A stretch of DNA of 64,000 bases from Pseudomonas sp. PB120 (GTDB taxonomy: Bacteria > Pseudomonadota > Gammaproteobacteria > Pseudomonadales > Pseudomonadaceae): assembly GCF_009761815.1 (NCBI RefSeq), contig NZ_RWIN01000111.1, forward strand, positions 24,511 to 88,510, written 5' to 3'. The first letter of the stretch is position 1. Each line of letters starts with the position of its first letter. Positions 1 through 7,617 of the stretch are shown in pieces. The notes under the pieces are model-generated. The model saw only the letters and a list, made by a program, of their open reading frames with translations, did not search any database and was not told where the DNA came from. The translations under genes were made by a program, and so were the position numbers.

Positions 1-37
1 GCGGGGTGATTTTGCGAGGGTTGAGTGATGTGGCAGA

Positions 38-73
38 TCGCAACTCCAACACGTGTCAGCGTTTGAGTTGCGA
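38..73. other. Inverted repeat downstream of the amidase gene
   Basis: Arms TCGCAACTC (38-46) and GAGTTGCGA (65-73) are perfect complements around an 18-nt loop, just past the stop of the minus-strand amidase gene. There is no T-tract, so a role in termination is only a guess. The rest of 1-95 shows nothing else I can name. Confidence 0.3.
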
Positions 74-95
74 CCTGATTTACGTTGGTTAGTGA

Positions 96-1583
96 CTAGG
101 GCTTGAACCCTGGGGTCGGCCTTGCGTTGGACGCCTGTTCATAACCATACGCCAACGCCAGAAGTGCGGCATCGCTCCAGCGGGTTCCGAAGAACAGCAC
201 TGACGTGGGCACTCCGTCATCGTCCACTCCAGAAGGCATCATGATGCCGGGATATCCCGCCAGCGGTATGACGTTCAAACCAGGGGAACCCACATCCAGG
301 ACCATGGCATCCAGTTGATGTTCAATCAGCAGGTTGTCGATGATGGCCGCGTTTTCACTTTGAATTTTTTGCCACGACTCGTTGTAAGTGGCCTCGTCAA
401 AATCGATGTTGCTGGCTGCGCTCAAGGTAGCTTGCCCATAGCCTTCAGCGCCGGATGAGCGATTGTTGTATTGCAGAAGATCATCCAGCGTCTGGATGGC
501 AAGACCGGATCGCGTCGCAAGGTATTGGGGAAGATGCCGCTTGATCCCCATCGAGAAGGCCCTGTCCACGGCCTCTGGGGTTTGCGATTCAGGGTCATTG
601 AAATCCACCGGAATCAATTGGGCCCCAGCGGCCTGCATGACTTCCAGCGCCTGGGAAAATTGAGGGTCGCTTTGTCCCGCTTCGCTGGTTGTATCGAACT
701 TGACTGGAAAACCGATTCGCCGCCCCACCAGCGAATTTGGAAGCAACATTGCTGTGTAGTCCACACCACTGAGGGCCAAAGGTTTTTTGATCGATTCAGC
801 ATCGTCGCTGCCCGTCATCGCATTCAATAGCAGTGCTGCCTCGCGGACCGTCCTCGTCATCGGTCCGGGGGTATCGACTTTATGACTGATAGGAACGATG
901 CCACTGCGACTCAGCAGGCCCACAGTAGGCTTGAGGCCCACCACGCCGTTGATGGACGCCGGCGCGACAATCGAGCCAGCGGTTTCCGTTCCAACGGCCA
1001 ACGGTGCAAACCCTGCGGCAACCGCTGCGCCGGAACCTGAGCTGGAACCTAAGGGTGTGACGCTCAATACGTGCGGATTTTTGGTTTGCCCACCCCGGCC
1101 GCTCCAACCATCCGGAATGCCCGTTCCACGAAAACCGGCCCATTCACTGAGGTTGGTTTTCCCCAGGATGATCGCTCCGGCGGCCCGGAGCTGCTGCACA
1201 ATAAAAGCATCCTTTGAGGCCGGTTGCCCGACCATGGCCAATGATCCGGCGCTGGTCTGCATCTGATCGTAGGTATTGATATTGTCTTTGAGCAATACCG
1301 GAATGCCATGCAGCGGACCCCGGACATGTCCACGCCGTCGCTCTTTGTCCAGTGATTCAGCGATGGCCATGGCATCGGGGTTGAGTTCGATGATCGCGTT
1401 GAGTGCCGGTCCTTGTTTATCCAGCGCCTGGATCCGGTTCAGCAGGTACTGCACGAACGCCGCAGCACTCAATTGATTGCACGCCATGCGCAGTGTGAGT
1501 TCATCGACACTTAAATATTCCAGCCCCGATTCGGGAGCCGGCATTGGCGCATAGCCCTTTAAACTGTCATCCATGTGATCCAT
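96..1583 (-). CDS. Amidase (amidase-signature family)
   Basis: A 495-residue amidase-signature hydrolase that should cleave a C-N amide bond; the substrate cannot be read from sequence. The Ser-cisSer-Lys triad is visible: Lys at about 99 in GIPVLLKD, the Ser-rich GSSSGSG stretch at about 179-185, and the nucleophile Ser near 204 in GTETAGSI. Length is normal for the family. There is no clear signal peptide, so it is probably cytoplasmic. The start is uncertain: Met1 lies only about 3 nt after an AGGG, and Met4 (1574) would be better spaced. It lies downstream of the MBL-fold gene on the same strand, separated by a strong hairpin at 1599-1628, so co-transcription is doubtful. Confidence 0.88.
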   Translation of the reverse strand: MDHMDDSLKGYAPMPAPESGLEYLSVDELTLRMACNQLSAAAFVQYLLNRIQALDKQGPALNAIIELNPDAMAIAESLDKERRRGHVRGPLHGIPVLLKDNINTYDQMQTSAGSLAMVGQPASKDAFIVQQLRAAGAIILGKTNLSEWAGFRGTGIPDGWSGRGGQTKNPHVLSVTPLGSSSGSGAAVAAGFAPLAVGTETAGSIVAPASINGVVGLKPTVGLLSRSGIVPISHKVDTPGPMTRTVREAALLLNAMTGSDDAESIKKPLALSGVDYTAMLLPNSLVGRRIGFPVKFDTTSEAGQSDPQFSQALEVMQAAGAQLIPVDFNDPESQTPEAVDRAFSMGIKRHLPQYLATRSGLAIQTLDDLLQYNNRSSGAEGYGQATLSAASNIDFDEATYNESWQKIQSENAAIIDNLLIEHQLDAMVLDVGSPGLNVIPLAGYPGIMMPSGVDDDGVPTSVLFFGTRWSDAALLALAYGYEQASNARPTPGFKP

Positions 1584-1598
1584 ATCCCTGTGATAACT

Positions 1599-1628
1599 GA
1601 AAGCGAGTGAATGAGCTCACTCGCTTTC
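1599..1628. terminator. 12-bp perfect hairpin between MBL-fold hydrolase and amidase genes
   Basis: GAAAGCGAGTGA (1599-1610) and TCACTCGCTTTC (1617-1628) pair perfectly around a 6-nt loop. It lies after the stop of the upstream minus-strand gene and just before the amidase start. The T-run is poor on both strands, so it may terminate, attenuate or bind a protein. Confidence 0.45.
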
Positions 1629-1706
1629 CAGCCTACAGACGCTGCTGGAAATATCCGTCATCTACCGGCGCTGGATCACGTATGAATATTCGTCTCTATC
1701 TGTAGT

Positions 1707-2759
1707 TCAGCCGACGCTCTGCTGGTAAACCTGCTGCTCGACTTCATACCACCACGCACTCCCCCGCTGTGGGTGCATCACGTTAAACGCCTCACCCATC
1801 TGCGGCGTAGTGATCGACACATTCCGTTCCCAGGCCAACGCGAGGATTCGGTCAAACGGTTCATACCAGGCATGCATCGACAGGTCGAACGTGCCGTTGT
1901 GGATCGGCAGTAACCAGCGGCCTTTCAGGTCGATATGCGCTTGCAGGGTTTGCTCGGGTTGCATGTGCACGTGTGGCCACTCGACGTTATAGGCGCCGGT
2001 TTCCATGAGGGTCAGGTCGAACGGACCATACTGTTCGCCGATGCGTTTAAAGCCATCGAAATAACCGCTGTCGCCGCTGAAGAAAATCCGCGTGTCGCCG
2101 TCGATCATCACCCACGAGGCCCACAGTGTGCTGTTGCCGTCGAACAGGCCGCGACCGGAAAAGTGTTGCGACGGTGTAGCGATGAATCGAATGCCATCGA
2201 CTTCGGTGCCCTGCCACCAGTCCATTTGGCGCACTTTGCTGGCGTCGATACCCCATTTGATCAGGGTGTCGCCGACGCCCAGTGGCGTCAGGAAGTAGTT
2301 GGTTTTGTCCGCCAGTTTGAGCACGGCCTGATAATCGAGGTGGTCGTAGTGATCATGGGACAGGATCACCGCTTCGATCGGCGGCAAGTCTTCGAGGCAG
2401 ATCGGTGGCTGGTGGAAGCGCTTCGGGCCGGCCCATTGCACGGGCGAGGCGCGCTCGGCGAAGACCGGGTCGGTGATCCAGAATTTGTCCCGCAGCTTGA
2501 GCAATACCGTGGAGTGGCCGAGGCGGTAGATGCTGTGATTGGGAGCGGCAATCAGCGCGGCCTGCGTCAGGGTTTGCACAGGGACGGGCGCAGTCGGGCG
2601 GGTGCTGCGCGGTTTGTGGAAGATCATGTTCCACATGATGCGCACCATTTTGCGAAACCCTTCGCGCTGTACCGGCGCATGGTTTTTGAAGTGACCTTCG
2701 ACCTGGCGCGAAGATTCAGGTTCGCAGACGGTGTCCGCTGGGGAAGTTGTAGTGGCCAT
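1707..2759 (-). CDS. MBL-fold metallo-hydrolase (NAPE-PLD/UlaG-like)
   Basis: A metallo-beta-lactamase-fold hydrolase of about 350 residues. The metal-binding HxHxDH motif is HDHYDH at about 135-140. Further ligands are likely in the TPSQHFSGRG and FSGDSGY segments and the late LPIHNGTFDLS segment, a layout like N-acylphosphatidylethanolamine phospholipase D and UlaG-type lactonases. The true substrate is unknown. I place the start at 2759 (MATTTSP) rather than the upstream ATG at 2786, because the extension is short and unlike the family. It diverges from a TetR regulator, and the shared 217-bp gap carries repeated CACTGCACAG elements, so the TetR protein probably controls it. Confidence 0.82.
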   Translation of the reverse strand: MATTTSPADTVCEPESSRQVEGHFKNHAPVQREGFRKMVRIMWNMIFHKPRSTRPTAPVPVQTLTQAALIAAPNHSIYRLGHSTVLLKLRDKFWITDPVFAERASPVQWAGPKRFHQPPICLEDLPPIEAVILSHDHYDHLDYQAVLKLADKTNYFLTPLGVGDTLIKWGIDASKVRQMDWWQGTEVDGIRFIATPSQHFSGRGLFDGNSTLWASWVMIDGDTRIFFSGDSGYFDGFKRIGEQYGPFDLTLMETGAYNVEWPHVHMQPEQTLQAHIDLKGRWLLPIHNGTFDLSMHAWYEPFDRILALAWERNVSITTPQMGEAFNVMHPQRGSAWWYEVEQQVYQQSVG

Positions 2760-2857
2760 GACTGAGTGACTCCAGAAAAACCGCAAGGTTGCGGCTGTTC
2801 ACGGTGGGACGATAAATGGCCAAAGCACGCACGCATCAGCCGGGACTTTCGAATAAT

Positions 2858-2897
2858 CACTGCACAGGATTAACAAAACATTACACTGCACAGTGTA
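2858..2897. promoter_or_regulatory. Candidate TetR operator (repeat pair)
   Basis: The 10-mer CACTGCACAG occurs twice, at 2858-2867 and 2884-2893. The second copy lies inside an inverted repeat, TACACTG-CA-CAGTGTA (2882-2897). The site sits between the divergent MBL-fold and TetR genes, where an autoregulating TetR protein would be expected to bind. Function is inferred. Confidence 0.5.
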
Positions 2898-2976
2898 GTT
2901 TCTAGGTTGCATCAAACCTGATCACAAGTAAACTGCCGAGTGTAATTCTTCATTTTCTTCCTGCCGAAGCGTATTT

Positions 2977-3588
2977 ATGACAGCTCCACAGCGCCTGACC
3001 GACCGTAAACGCGCAGCCATCATCCAGGCGGCGATTACCGAATTCCGTGCCAACGGTTTCGACATCACCAGCATGGACAAGATCGCCGCCACCGCTGGCG
3101 TGTCTAAGCGCACGGTGTACAACCACTTCCCCAGCAAGGAAGAGTTGTTTGCCGAAATCCTCAATCAATTATGGGCTCGGGTAACCGGCGGACAGGAAAC
3201 GGCCTACCGTCCTGACCAGCCCTTGCGCGAGCAGATGCGGGTGATGCTGGCGACGAAAATGAAGATGCTGGGGGATGACAATTTTCTTGATCTGGCACGG
3301 GTGGCTATCGCGGCTACCATTCATTCTCCCGAACGCGCACAGAACATGGTCGCCCAAATGGGTAAACGCGAAGAAGACCTGACCGTATGGATTCGTAACG
3401 CCCAAGCTGATGGTCGCTTGAAGCCGGTCGATCCCGGCTTTGCCGCGCAGCAGCTTCAGGGAATGCTCAAGTCCTTTGCGTTCTGGCCGCAGATTTCCAT
3501 GGGGCTCCCCAGCCTGCCGCCCGAGCAGCAGTCCATCGTCGTGGAGTCGGCACTGGACATGTTTCTGGCGTGCTACCAACTGCCATAA
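2977..3588 (+). CDS. TetR/AcrR family transcriptional regulator
   Basis: A 203-residue repressor-type regulator. The N-terminal helix-turn-helix spans roughly residues 25-55 (ITSMDKIAATAGVSKRTVYNH), followed by the usual FPSKEELF. The C-terminal half is an AefR-like ligand-binding domain whose inducer cannot be predicted. It is transcribed divergently from the MBL-fold hydrolase and probably represses that gene and itself through the inverted repeat at 2882-2897. Confidence 0.88.
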   Translation: MTAPQRLTDRKRAAIIQAAITEFRANGFDITSMDKIAATAGVSKRTVYNHFPSKEELFAEILNQLWARVTGGQETAYRPDQPLREQMRVMLATKMKMLGDDNFLDLARVAIAATIHSPERAQNMVAQMGKREEDLTVWIRNAQADGRLKPVDPGFAAQQLQGMLKSFAFWPQISMGLPSLPPEQQSIVVESALDMFLACYQLP

Positions 3589-3713
3589 ATGACAATGTCC
3601 GCTGCGTTACCGATCTCACTTCAGTGCTGATTCAGGCGGCGCAATGTGTTTCAGAATGAAACTGCAGCGGGGGTTATAGTGAGCTTCAGTCCTCGCGCCA
3701 TGCAGAGAGCATC

Positions 3714-4253
3714 ATGACCACCACGACCACCGACACCAAAGCCACCGCCCCTGTCGATCACCTGCGTTTCCATCGCCCTCACGCTCATCTGGCGCCCACA
3801 TTCGGCAACGACAAGTTTGCCCTGCGCGCCGAAGCCTTTGCGCGGTTCTTTGGTACGCCGACTTTCCTCGGCGCGCAGACGCTGATCGTGGTGTTGTGGG
3901 TGTGCCTCAATCTGTTTGGCGTGGCGCACTTCGACTTGTATCCGTTCATCCTGCTCAACTTGGCATTCAGCCTACAGTCGGCTTACGCCGCACCACTGAT
4001 TCTGCTGGCCCAGACCCGCCAGGCGGCGCGGGACAAAGCTCAGTCCGATGCTGACGCGCAACATCGCGAAGCATTGGCCGTGGCCAACTCCGAACGCCAG
4101 GCTCAAGCGGCGCAGAACACTGCGCAGTTGCTGGAACTGCTGGAGCAAAACACCCGGCTCACCGAAATGACCAAAACCTTGACCGAGCGCATCGAGAACC
4201 TGACCTCGGAGATGCACCAGCACTTCGTGGGCAAGGATCAGCCGAATGCCTGA
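3714..4253 (+). CDS. DUF1003 membrane protein
   Basis: A 179-residue protein matching DUF1003. A charged N-terminal part (RAEAFARFFGTPTFLGAQT) leads into two membrane helices (about 60-75 and 83-105, the latter with the PFILLNLAFSLQSAYAAPLILLAQTR signature region). A long alanine- and glutamine-rich tail follows, predicted to form a coiled coil. The molecular function of the family is unknown. The gene ends exactly where the convergent neighbour ends (zero gap). Confidence 0.85.
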   Translation: MTTTTTDTKATAPVDHLRFHRPHAHLAPTFGNDKFALRAEAFARFFGTPTFLGAQTLIVVLWVCLNLFGVAHFDLYPFILLNLAFSLQSAYAAPLILLAQTRQAARDKAQSDADAQHREALAVANSERQAQAAQNTAQLLELLEQNTRLTEMTKTLTERIENLTSEMHQHFVGKDQPNA

Positions 4254-4565
4254 TCAGCGGACCAAGACCTTGTCGGCGGGGACCTGAAGCAGCGTGACTG
4301 CACGCTGCTGCCAGCGCTTTTTATAGCTGGGTGTCGATGTTTCGTTGTTGCCGTCGAGCACGATCTGGATGACGCCCTTCTGGCAAATCGTGAACACCCG
4401 TTGAACGCCGACCGCCCGGCCACCGTCCTCGGTGATGGCCTGCGCCAATTCCGCTTGTGCGTCGCTGCCCAGAAATTTTCCGGAGCAAGTGAAAGGCTGT
4501 GCCATGACTGGCCATGCCCCTGCGCACAAACACACTATCAGCAGCTTTCCCGCTATTTTTTTCAT
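4254..4565 (-). CDS. Small secreted protein of unknown function
   Basis: A 103-residue protein with a clear Sec signal peptide (MKKIAGKLLIVCLCAGAWPVMAQ, cleavage after about residue 22). The mature part has two cysteines (in FTCSG and FTICQ) that could form one periplasmic disulfide. I do not recognise the family. It is convergent with the DUF1003 gene and monocistronic. Confidence 0.65.
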   Translation of the reverse strand: MKKIAGKLLIVCLCAGAWPVMAQPFTCSGKFLGSDAQAELAQAITEDGGRAVGVQRVFTICQKGVIQIVLDGNNETSTPSYKKRWQQRAVTLLQVPADKVLVR

Positions 4566-4902
4566 GGGTATCCCTTTCCATATTTTTGAAGTTCAGTCGA
4601 ATGACTGGATTCAAATTAGAGGGTGGTGAGGAGATCAACAATCAGAAAAGTCGACACAGGCCCTAGGTTAAAAGCACCGGGTCTTGAAGACTGTTTCGGG
4701 GGCAAGGATAACGTCAGGTTGAGCGGGTGACGGGCTCAAACAGTCGATGATGCGGTGTTCTTTAGGCCGCCTTCGTCGGAACGCCGCCCGGAGCAAGCCC
4801 GCTCCCACAGTGTTTGTAGGTGTACACAAAACATATATCCGACACAAAATCCTGTGGGAGCGGGCTTGCCGACGAAGAGGCCAGCACATACACCGCAAAA
4901 AT
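4566..4902. other. 337-bp gene-free stretch with one REP pair
   Basis: This holds the upstream region of the small secreted protein gene and the REP doublet at 4766-4882. I see no further gene, RNA or strong terminator. Confidence 0.5.
4766..4882. repeat. REP doublet (tails outward)
   Basis: The left half contains CGTCGGAACGCCGCCCGGAG and GCTCCCACAG; the right half begins TGTGGGAGCGGGCTTGCC. It is of the GGAGC-type Pseudomonas REP family, with the two halves arranged opposite to the usual doublet. Confidence 0.75.
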
Positions 4903-5229
4903 TCAGCCCTGTACGAGACTGCGTACCGCCACGATCTCCGGCACTTCCCGCCGATTCATGTACACCCGCAACGGCTCGGTGATGTTGATCCGGTCATCAA
5001 TGTGCTGATCCAGCAGCAGCTGGATCAATTCACGCTTGAGGGTCATCGCCTGCTCCGGTCCCGGGGCCCAGACAAACTCGCTGGCAGTCATGATGCCGTC
5101 ATCGGCCACGTCCATACCAAAGGAATCTTCACTGAAACGAACGATGTAATGGCCGGTCTTGCGATTGAGACCGACAAAGCCTTTGAGCTGGTCGGCGGCC
5201 TGACAGATAAGCGGGGAAGTGATGCGCAT
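4903..5229 (-). CDS. DUF2025 family protein
   Basis: A 108-residue cytoplasmic protein that closely resembles the Pseudomonas DUF2025 family (P. aeruginosa PA1123 type), recognisable from the segments CQAADQLKGFVGLNRKTG and VRFSEDSFGMDVADD. A structure exists for the family but no function is known to me. It is a single gene followed by a REP doublet. Confidence 0.75.
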   Translation of the reverse strand: MRITSPLICQAADQLKGFVGLNRKTGHYIVRFSEDSFGMDVADDGIMTASEFVWAPGPEQAMTLKRELIQLLLDQHIDDRINITEPLRVYMNRREVPEIVAVRSLVQG

Positions 5230-5441
5230 ATAAACCTCACAGAAGGTCGCGGAGGACCGGTGATCGATGGTTTACACGCAGGGCTTATCGAACGGGACTC
5301 CCTCTGCCGGGGAATCTTCTGACGCCAAGAGTACTTGGAAAAATCCCCTTTAAACACGTTTATGTCGGTCTCGCGATAGCGCCTCCCGCGCTCAGTTGTT
5401 AAAAGAGACCTCTACTGAACAACTGCGAAAGGATCTCGACC

Positions 5442-6569
5442 ATGCCTGCTACTTTCACCAAGAGTGCCCTGTTGCTGAGTCTGATGATCGGCCTCGGCCA
5501 GGCTCAAGCCGCCAGCGAGCCAAGCCCCTCCGCGCTGGCGGCCACGATGGGCATTCCGCATCCGGCGGTTATCGCTCACCGTGGCGCCTCGTTCGATGCC
5601 CCGGAATCCACCGCAGCGGCTTATAAACTGGCCCGCGACCTGGGTGCCGATTACCTGGAAATGGACCTGCAACGCAGCAAGGACGGCGTGCTGTTTGCCT
5701 TGCACGACAACAAGCTGCAACGCACCACCGATGTGGCCACGCGGTTTCCGGAGCGCAAGGACAGCCCGGCCAACGCTTTCACGATGGCCGAACTGAAAAC
5801 CCTGGATGCCGGCAGCTGGTTCAACACGGCTTACCCGGATCGGGCGCGCCCGTCCTACGTCGGTCTGAAGATTCTCACCCTCGACGAAATCATCGACATT
5901 GCCCAAGGCAACCCGCTGCACAAGCCGGGCCTGTACATCGAAACCAAAGAACCGAAGCAATTCCCCGGCATCGAGCGTGACCTCAAGGAGAAACTGCAGG
6001 ACCGTGGCTGGCTGAGCCCGGCCGGTTCGAAACTGGCGAAAAGCGATCTGGCCGTCGGCCAGGGCAAAGGCAAAGTGGTGCTGCAAACCTTCGAGAAGAG
6101 CAGCCTGGAATTGCTGCAAAAGGAAATGCCGCAAGTGCCCAAGGTCTTGCTGTTGTGGGTCGGTGAAGGCAGCATCGAGCCGGAATCCAAGGTGACGTTC
6201 GCCGACTCGGGCGACAAGGACAAAGCCACTTACTACGCCAGGCAACAGCCGAAGAGCAAAGCGGAATTCCAGCAATGGGTCGCGTACGCCAAGGCCCAGG
6301 GCGCGATCGGCACCGGCCCTTCTGCCGCGTTGACCAACGGTGGCGACCAGAGTTATTCGGACCTGGTGAAACCGTGGATGAACCAGTTCACTCATGATCA
6401 GGGCCTGCTGGTGCATGTCTACACCGTCGACGATGCGGTGGATTATCAGAAGGTGATGGATGCGGGGGTTGATGGGATTTTTACCAACCGGGCCAGTGAA
6501 TTGTTGAAGTTTTATAAGCGGCCGGCGGCGGGGACTGTGGCGCAGTTGCTGCAGAATAATGGTTACTGA
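5442..6569 (+). CDS. glpQ: Periplasmic glycerophosphodiester phosphodiesterase (GlpQ-like)
   Basis: A 375-residue enzyme that should hydrolyse glycerophosphodiesters to glycerol-3-phosphate and an alcohol. A signal peptide covers about residues 1-24. Catalytic and metal residues are visible: His46-Arg47 in AHRGAS, Glu55, Glu73 and Asp75 in YLEMDLQ, and His88 in ALHD. The C-terminal VHVYTVDDAVDY..DGIFTNRA region is typical of the family. Length fits the periplasmic GlpQ group. No glp genes lie nearby, so it appears to be a stand-alone scavenging enzyme. Confidence 0.87.
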   Translation: MPATFTKSALLLSLMIGLGQAQAASEPSPSALAATMGIPHPAVIAHRGASFDAPESTAAAYKLARDLGADYLEMDLQRSKDGVLFALHDNKLQRTTDVATRFPERKDSPANAFTMAELKTLDAGSWFNTAYPDRARPSYVGLKILTLDEIIDIAQGNPLHKPGLYIETKEPKQFPGIERDLKEKLQDRGWLSPAGSKLAKSDLAVGQGKGKVVLQTFEKSSLELLQKEMPQVPKVLLLWVGEGSIEPESKVTFADSGDKDKATYYARQQPKSKAEFQQWVAYAKAQGAIGTGPSAALTNGGDQSYSDLVKPWMNQFTHDQGLLVHVYTVDDAVDYQKVMDAGVDGIFTNRASELLKFYKRPAAGTVAQLLQNNGY

Positions 6570-6583
6570 TTCGGGACCGTGGT

Positions 6584-6614
6584 GCGGCCTTCGCGGGCAA
6601 GCCTCGCTCCTACA
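6584..6614. repeat. Single REP element
   Basis: A lone half element (CTTCGCGGGCAAGCCTCGCT and flanks) directly after the phosphodiesterase gene; no partner follows. Confidence 0.6.
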
Positions 6615-6702
6615 AACAACACCGTGCCGGGAATTAAGGGTGAATTAAGTTGCTCCAGCTAATCTGATACCACTTAAACGGATTACCCAAGGAACGAACC
6701 TC

Positions 6703-7008
6703 ATGAACACCCTGACAGCCCTGTTCACCGCCGCTGCCATGACCCTCACCGCAGGCCTGGCCCAGGCCGCTGATGTGCCGGCCGATCAGATTCCTCAGCT
6801 GGTCAAGGACGGCAAGATCAAGCCGCTGGAAGAGCTGAACCAGATCGTGATGAAGCTGCACCCGGGTGCGACGATTACCGACAGCGATCTCGACAAACAC
6901 TCCAACCTCTACGAGTACGAAGTCGAACTGAAAGACGCCAAAGGCGTTGAATGGGACGTGGATCTGAACGCCGCCACCGGCGAAGTCCTGAAGAACAAAC
7001 AAGACTGA
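6703..7008 (+). CDS. PepSY domain periplasmic protein
   Basis: A 101-residue protein with a signal peptide ending near AQA (about residue 22). One PepSY domain follows, with the characteristic LYEYEVELKDAKGVEWDVDLNAATGEVL ending. PepSY domains are thought to bind peptides or modulate proteases and sensors; the partner is not visible here. It stands alone in front of a strong terminator. Confidence 0.8.
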   Translation: MNTLTALFTAAAMTLTAGLAQAADVPADQIPQLVKDGKIKPLEELNQIVMKLHPGATITDSDLDKHSNLYEYEVELKDAKGVEWDVDLNAATGEVLKNKQD

Positions 7009-7021
7009 TCCGCAAAGTAAA

Positions 7022-7057
7022 AAGCCGCACGATTTTCCAATCGTGCGGCTTTTTTGC
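7022..7057 (+). terminator. Rho-independent terminator after the PepSY gene
   Basis: AAGCCGCACGATT and AATCGTGCGGCTT pair around TTCC, followed by a run of T. It also faces the end of the convergent minus-strand gene. Confidence 0.85.
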
Positions 7058-7065
7058 GTTCGTCA

Positions 7066-7503
7066 TCAGGCCGAGGTGCTGACCACCGAGCCCGAGGTGC
7101 TGCTGCCCTCTTCCTGAAGCGCCGCCAACAACGCCGCCGTCGCGGTTTGCAACAAACCGGACGTCGCCGCCATCTGCGCCTGGGCTGCGGCCACATCGGC
7201 GACCTTGGCGTCGGCACTTTCCTGCTTGGCCTCGGCGGCTTTCACTTGCTGCTGCTGTTCCTGCAACTGCTTTTGCAACTCGGCAACTTGCTTGCGCAGC
7301 GCGGTCACCGTGTCCGATTCTTCACTGCTGCTGGAACTGCTGCCGCCCGCTGCGGGCGCACCACCACCGGCAGACGTCTTGGTGCTGTCAGTGGTGGCCT
7401 CTGTCGTTGCAGTGGCTGACGTATCGTCAGTGGCGGCGGCGGTGGTTTTGCCGGCCGTGACAGAGAGGGGTTGAGCGATCGAAACCGAAGTGACGCTGAC
7501 CAT
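7066..7503 (-). CDS. Coiled-coil, Ser/Thr/Ala-rich protein, probable motility regulon member
   Basis: A 145-residue protein with a low-complexity Thr/Ser/Ala/Gly N-terminal half. A Gln-rich coiled coil spans about residues 60-100 (VTALRKQVAELQKQLQEQ and onward), and the tail is alanine-rich. There is no signal peptide. I do not recognise a characterised family; a distant similarity to FlxA-like proteins is possible but unproven. A sigma-28-like promoter lies 40-60 bp upstream and a chemoreceptor gene lies next to it, which together suggest a link to flagella or chemotaxis. Confidence 0.65.
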   Translation of the reverse strand: MVSVTSVSIAQPLSVTAGKTTAAATDDTSATATTEATTDSTKTSAGGGAPAAGGSSSSSSEESDTVTALRKQVAELQKQLQEQQQQVKAAEAKQESADAKVADVAAAQAQMAATSGLLQTATAALLAALQEEGSSTSGSVVSTSA

Positions 7504-7539
7504 GACGGGTAATCCATTAAGGTGATGGGAATACGCTCA

Positions 7540-7566
7540 TCATCGACATTGCGGCGTCCGACTTGA
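7540..7566 (-). promoter_or_regulatory. Sigma-28 (FliA)-like promoter
   Basis: On the minus strand TCAAG (7566-7562) and GTCGATGA (7547-7540) are separated by 14 nt, the spacing of FliA promoters (TCAAG-N14-GCCGATAA). The -10 has two mismatches. It would start transcription near 7533, before the coiled-coil gene. Confidence 0.5.
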
Positions 7567-7570
7567 GATC

Positions 7571-7609
7571 GACTGTGTACCGACTCGGTAAGCAACCCGG
7601 TACACAGTC
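7571..7609. other. Nested inverted repeats between chemoreceptor and coiled-coil genes
   Basis: GACTGTGTACC (7571-7581) pairs perfectly with GGTACACAGTC (7599-7609). Within it, TACCGA-C-TCGGTA (7578-7590) is an alternative palindrome that competes for the same bases. It could be the end structure of the chemoreceptor transcript or a regulatory site. Confidence 0.5.
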
Positions 7610-7617
7610 ATTTCCGT

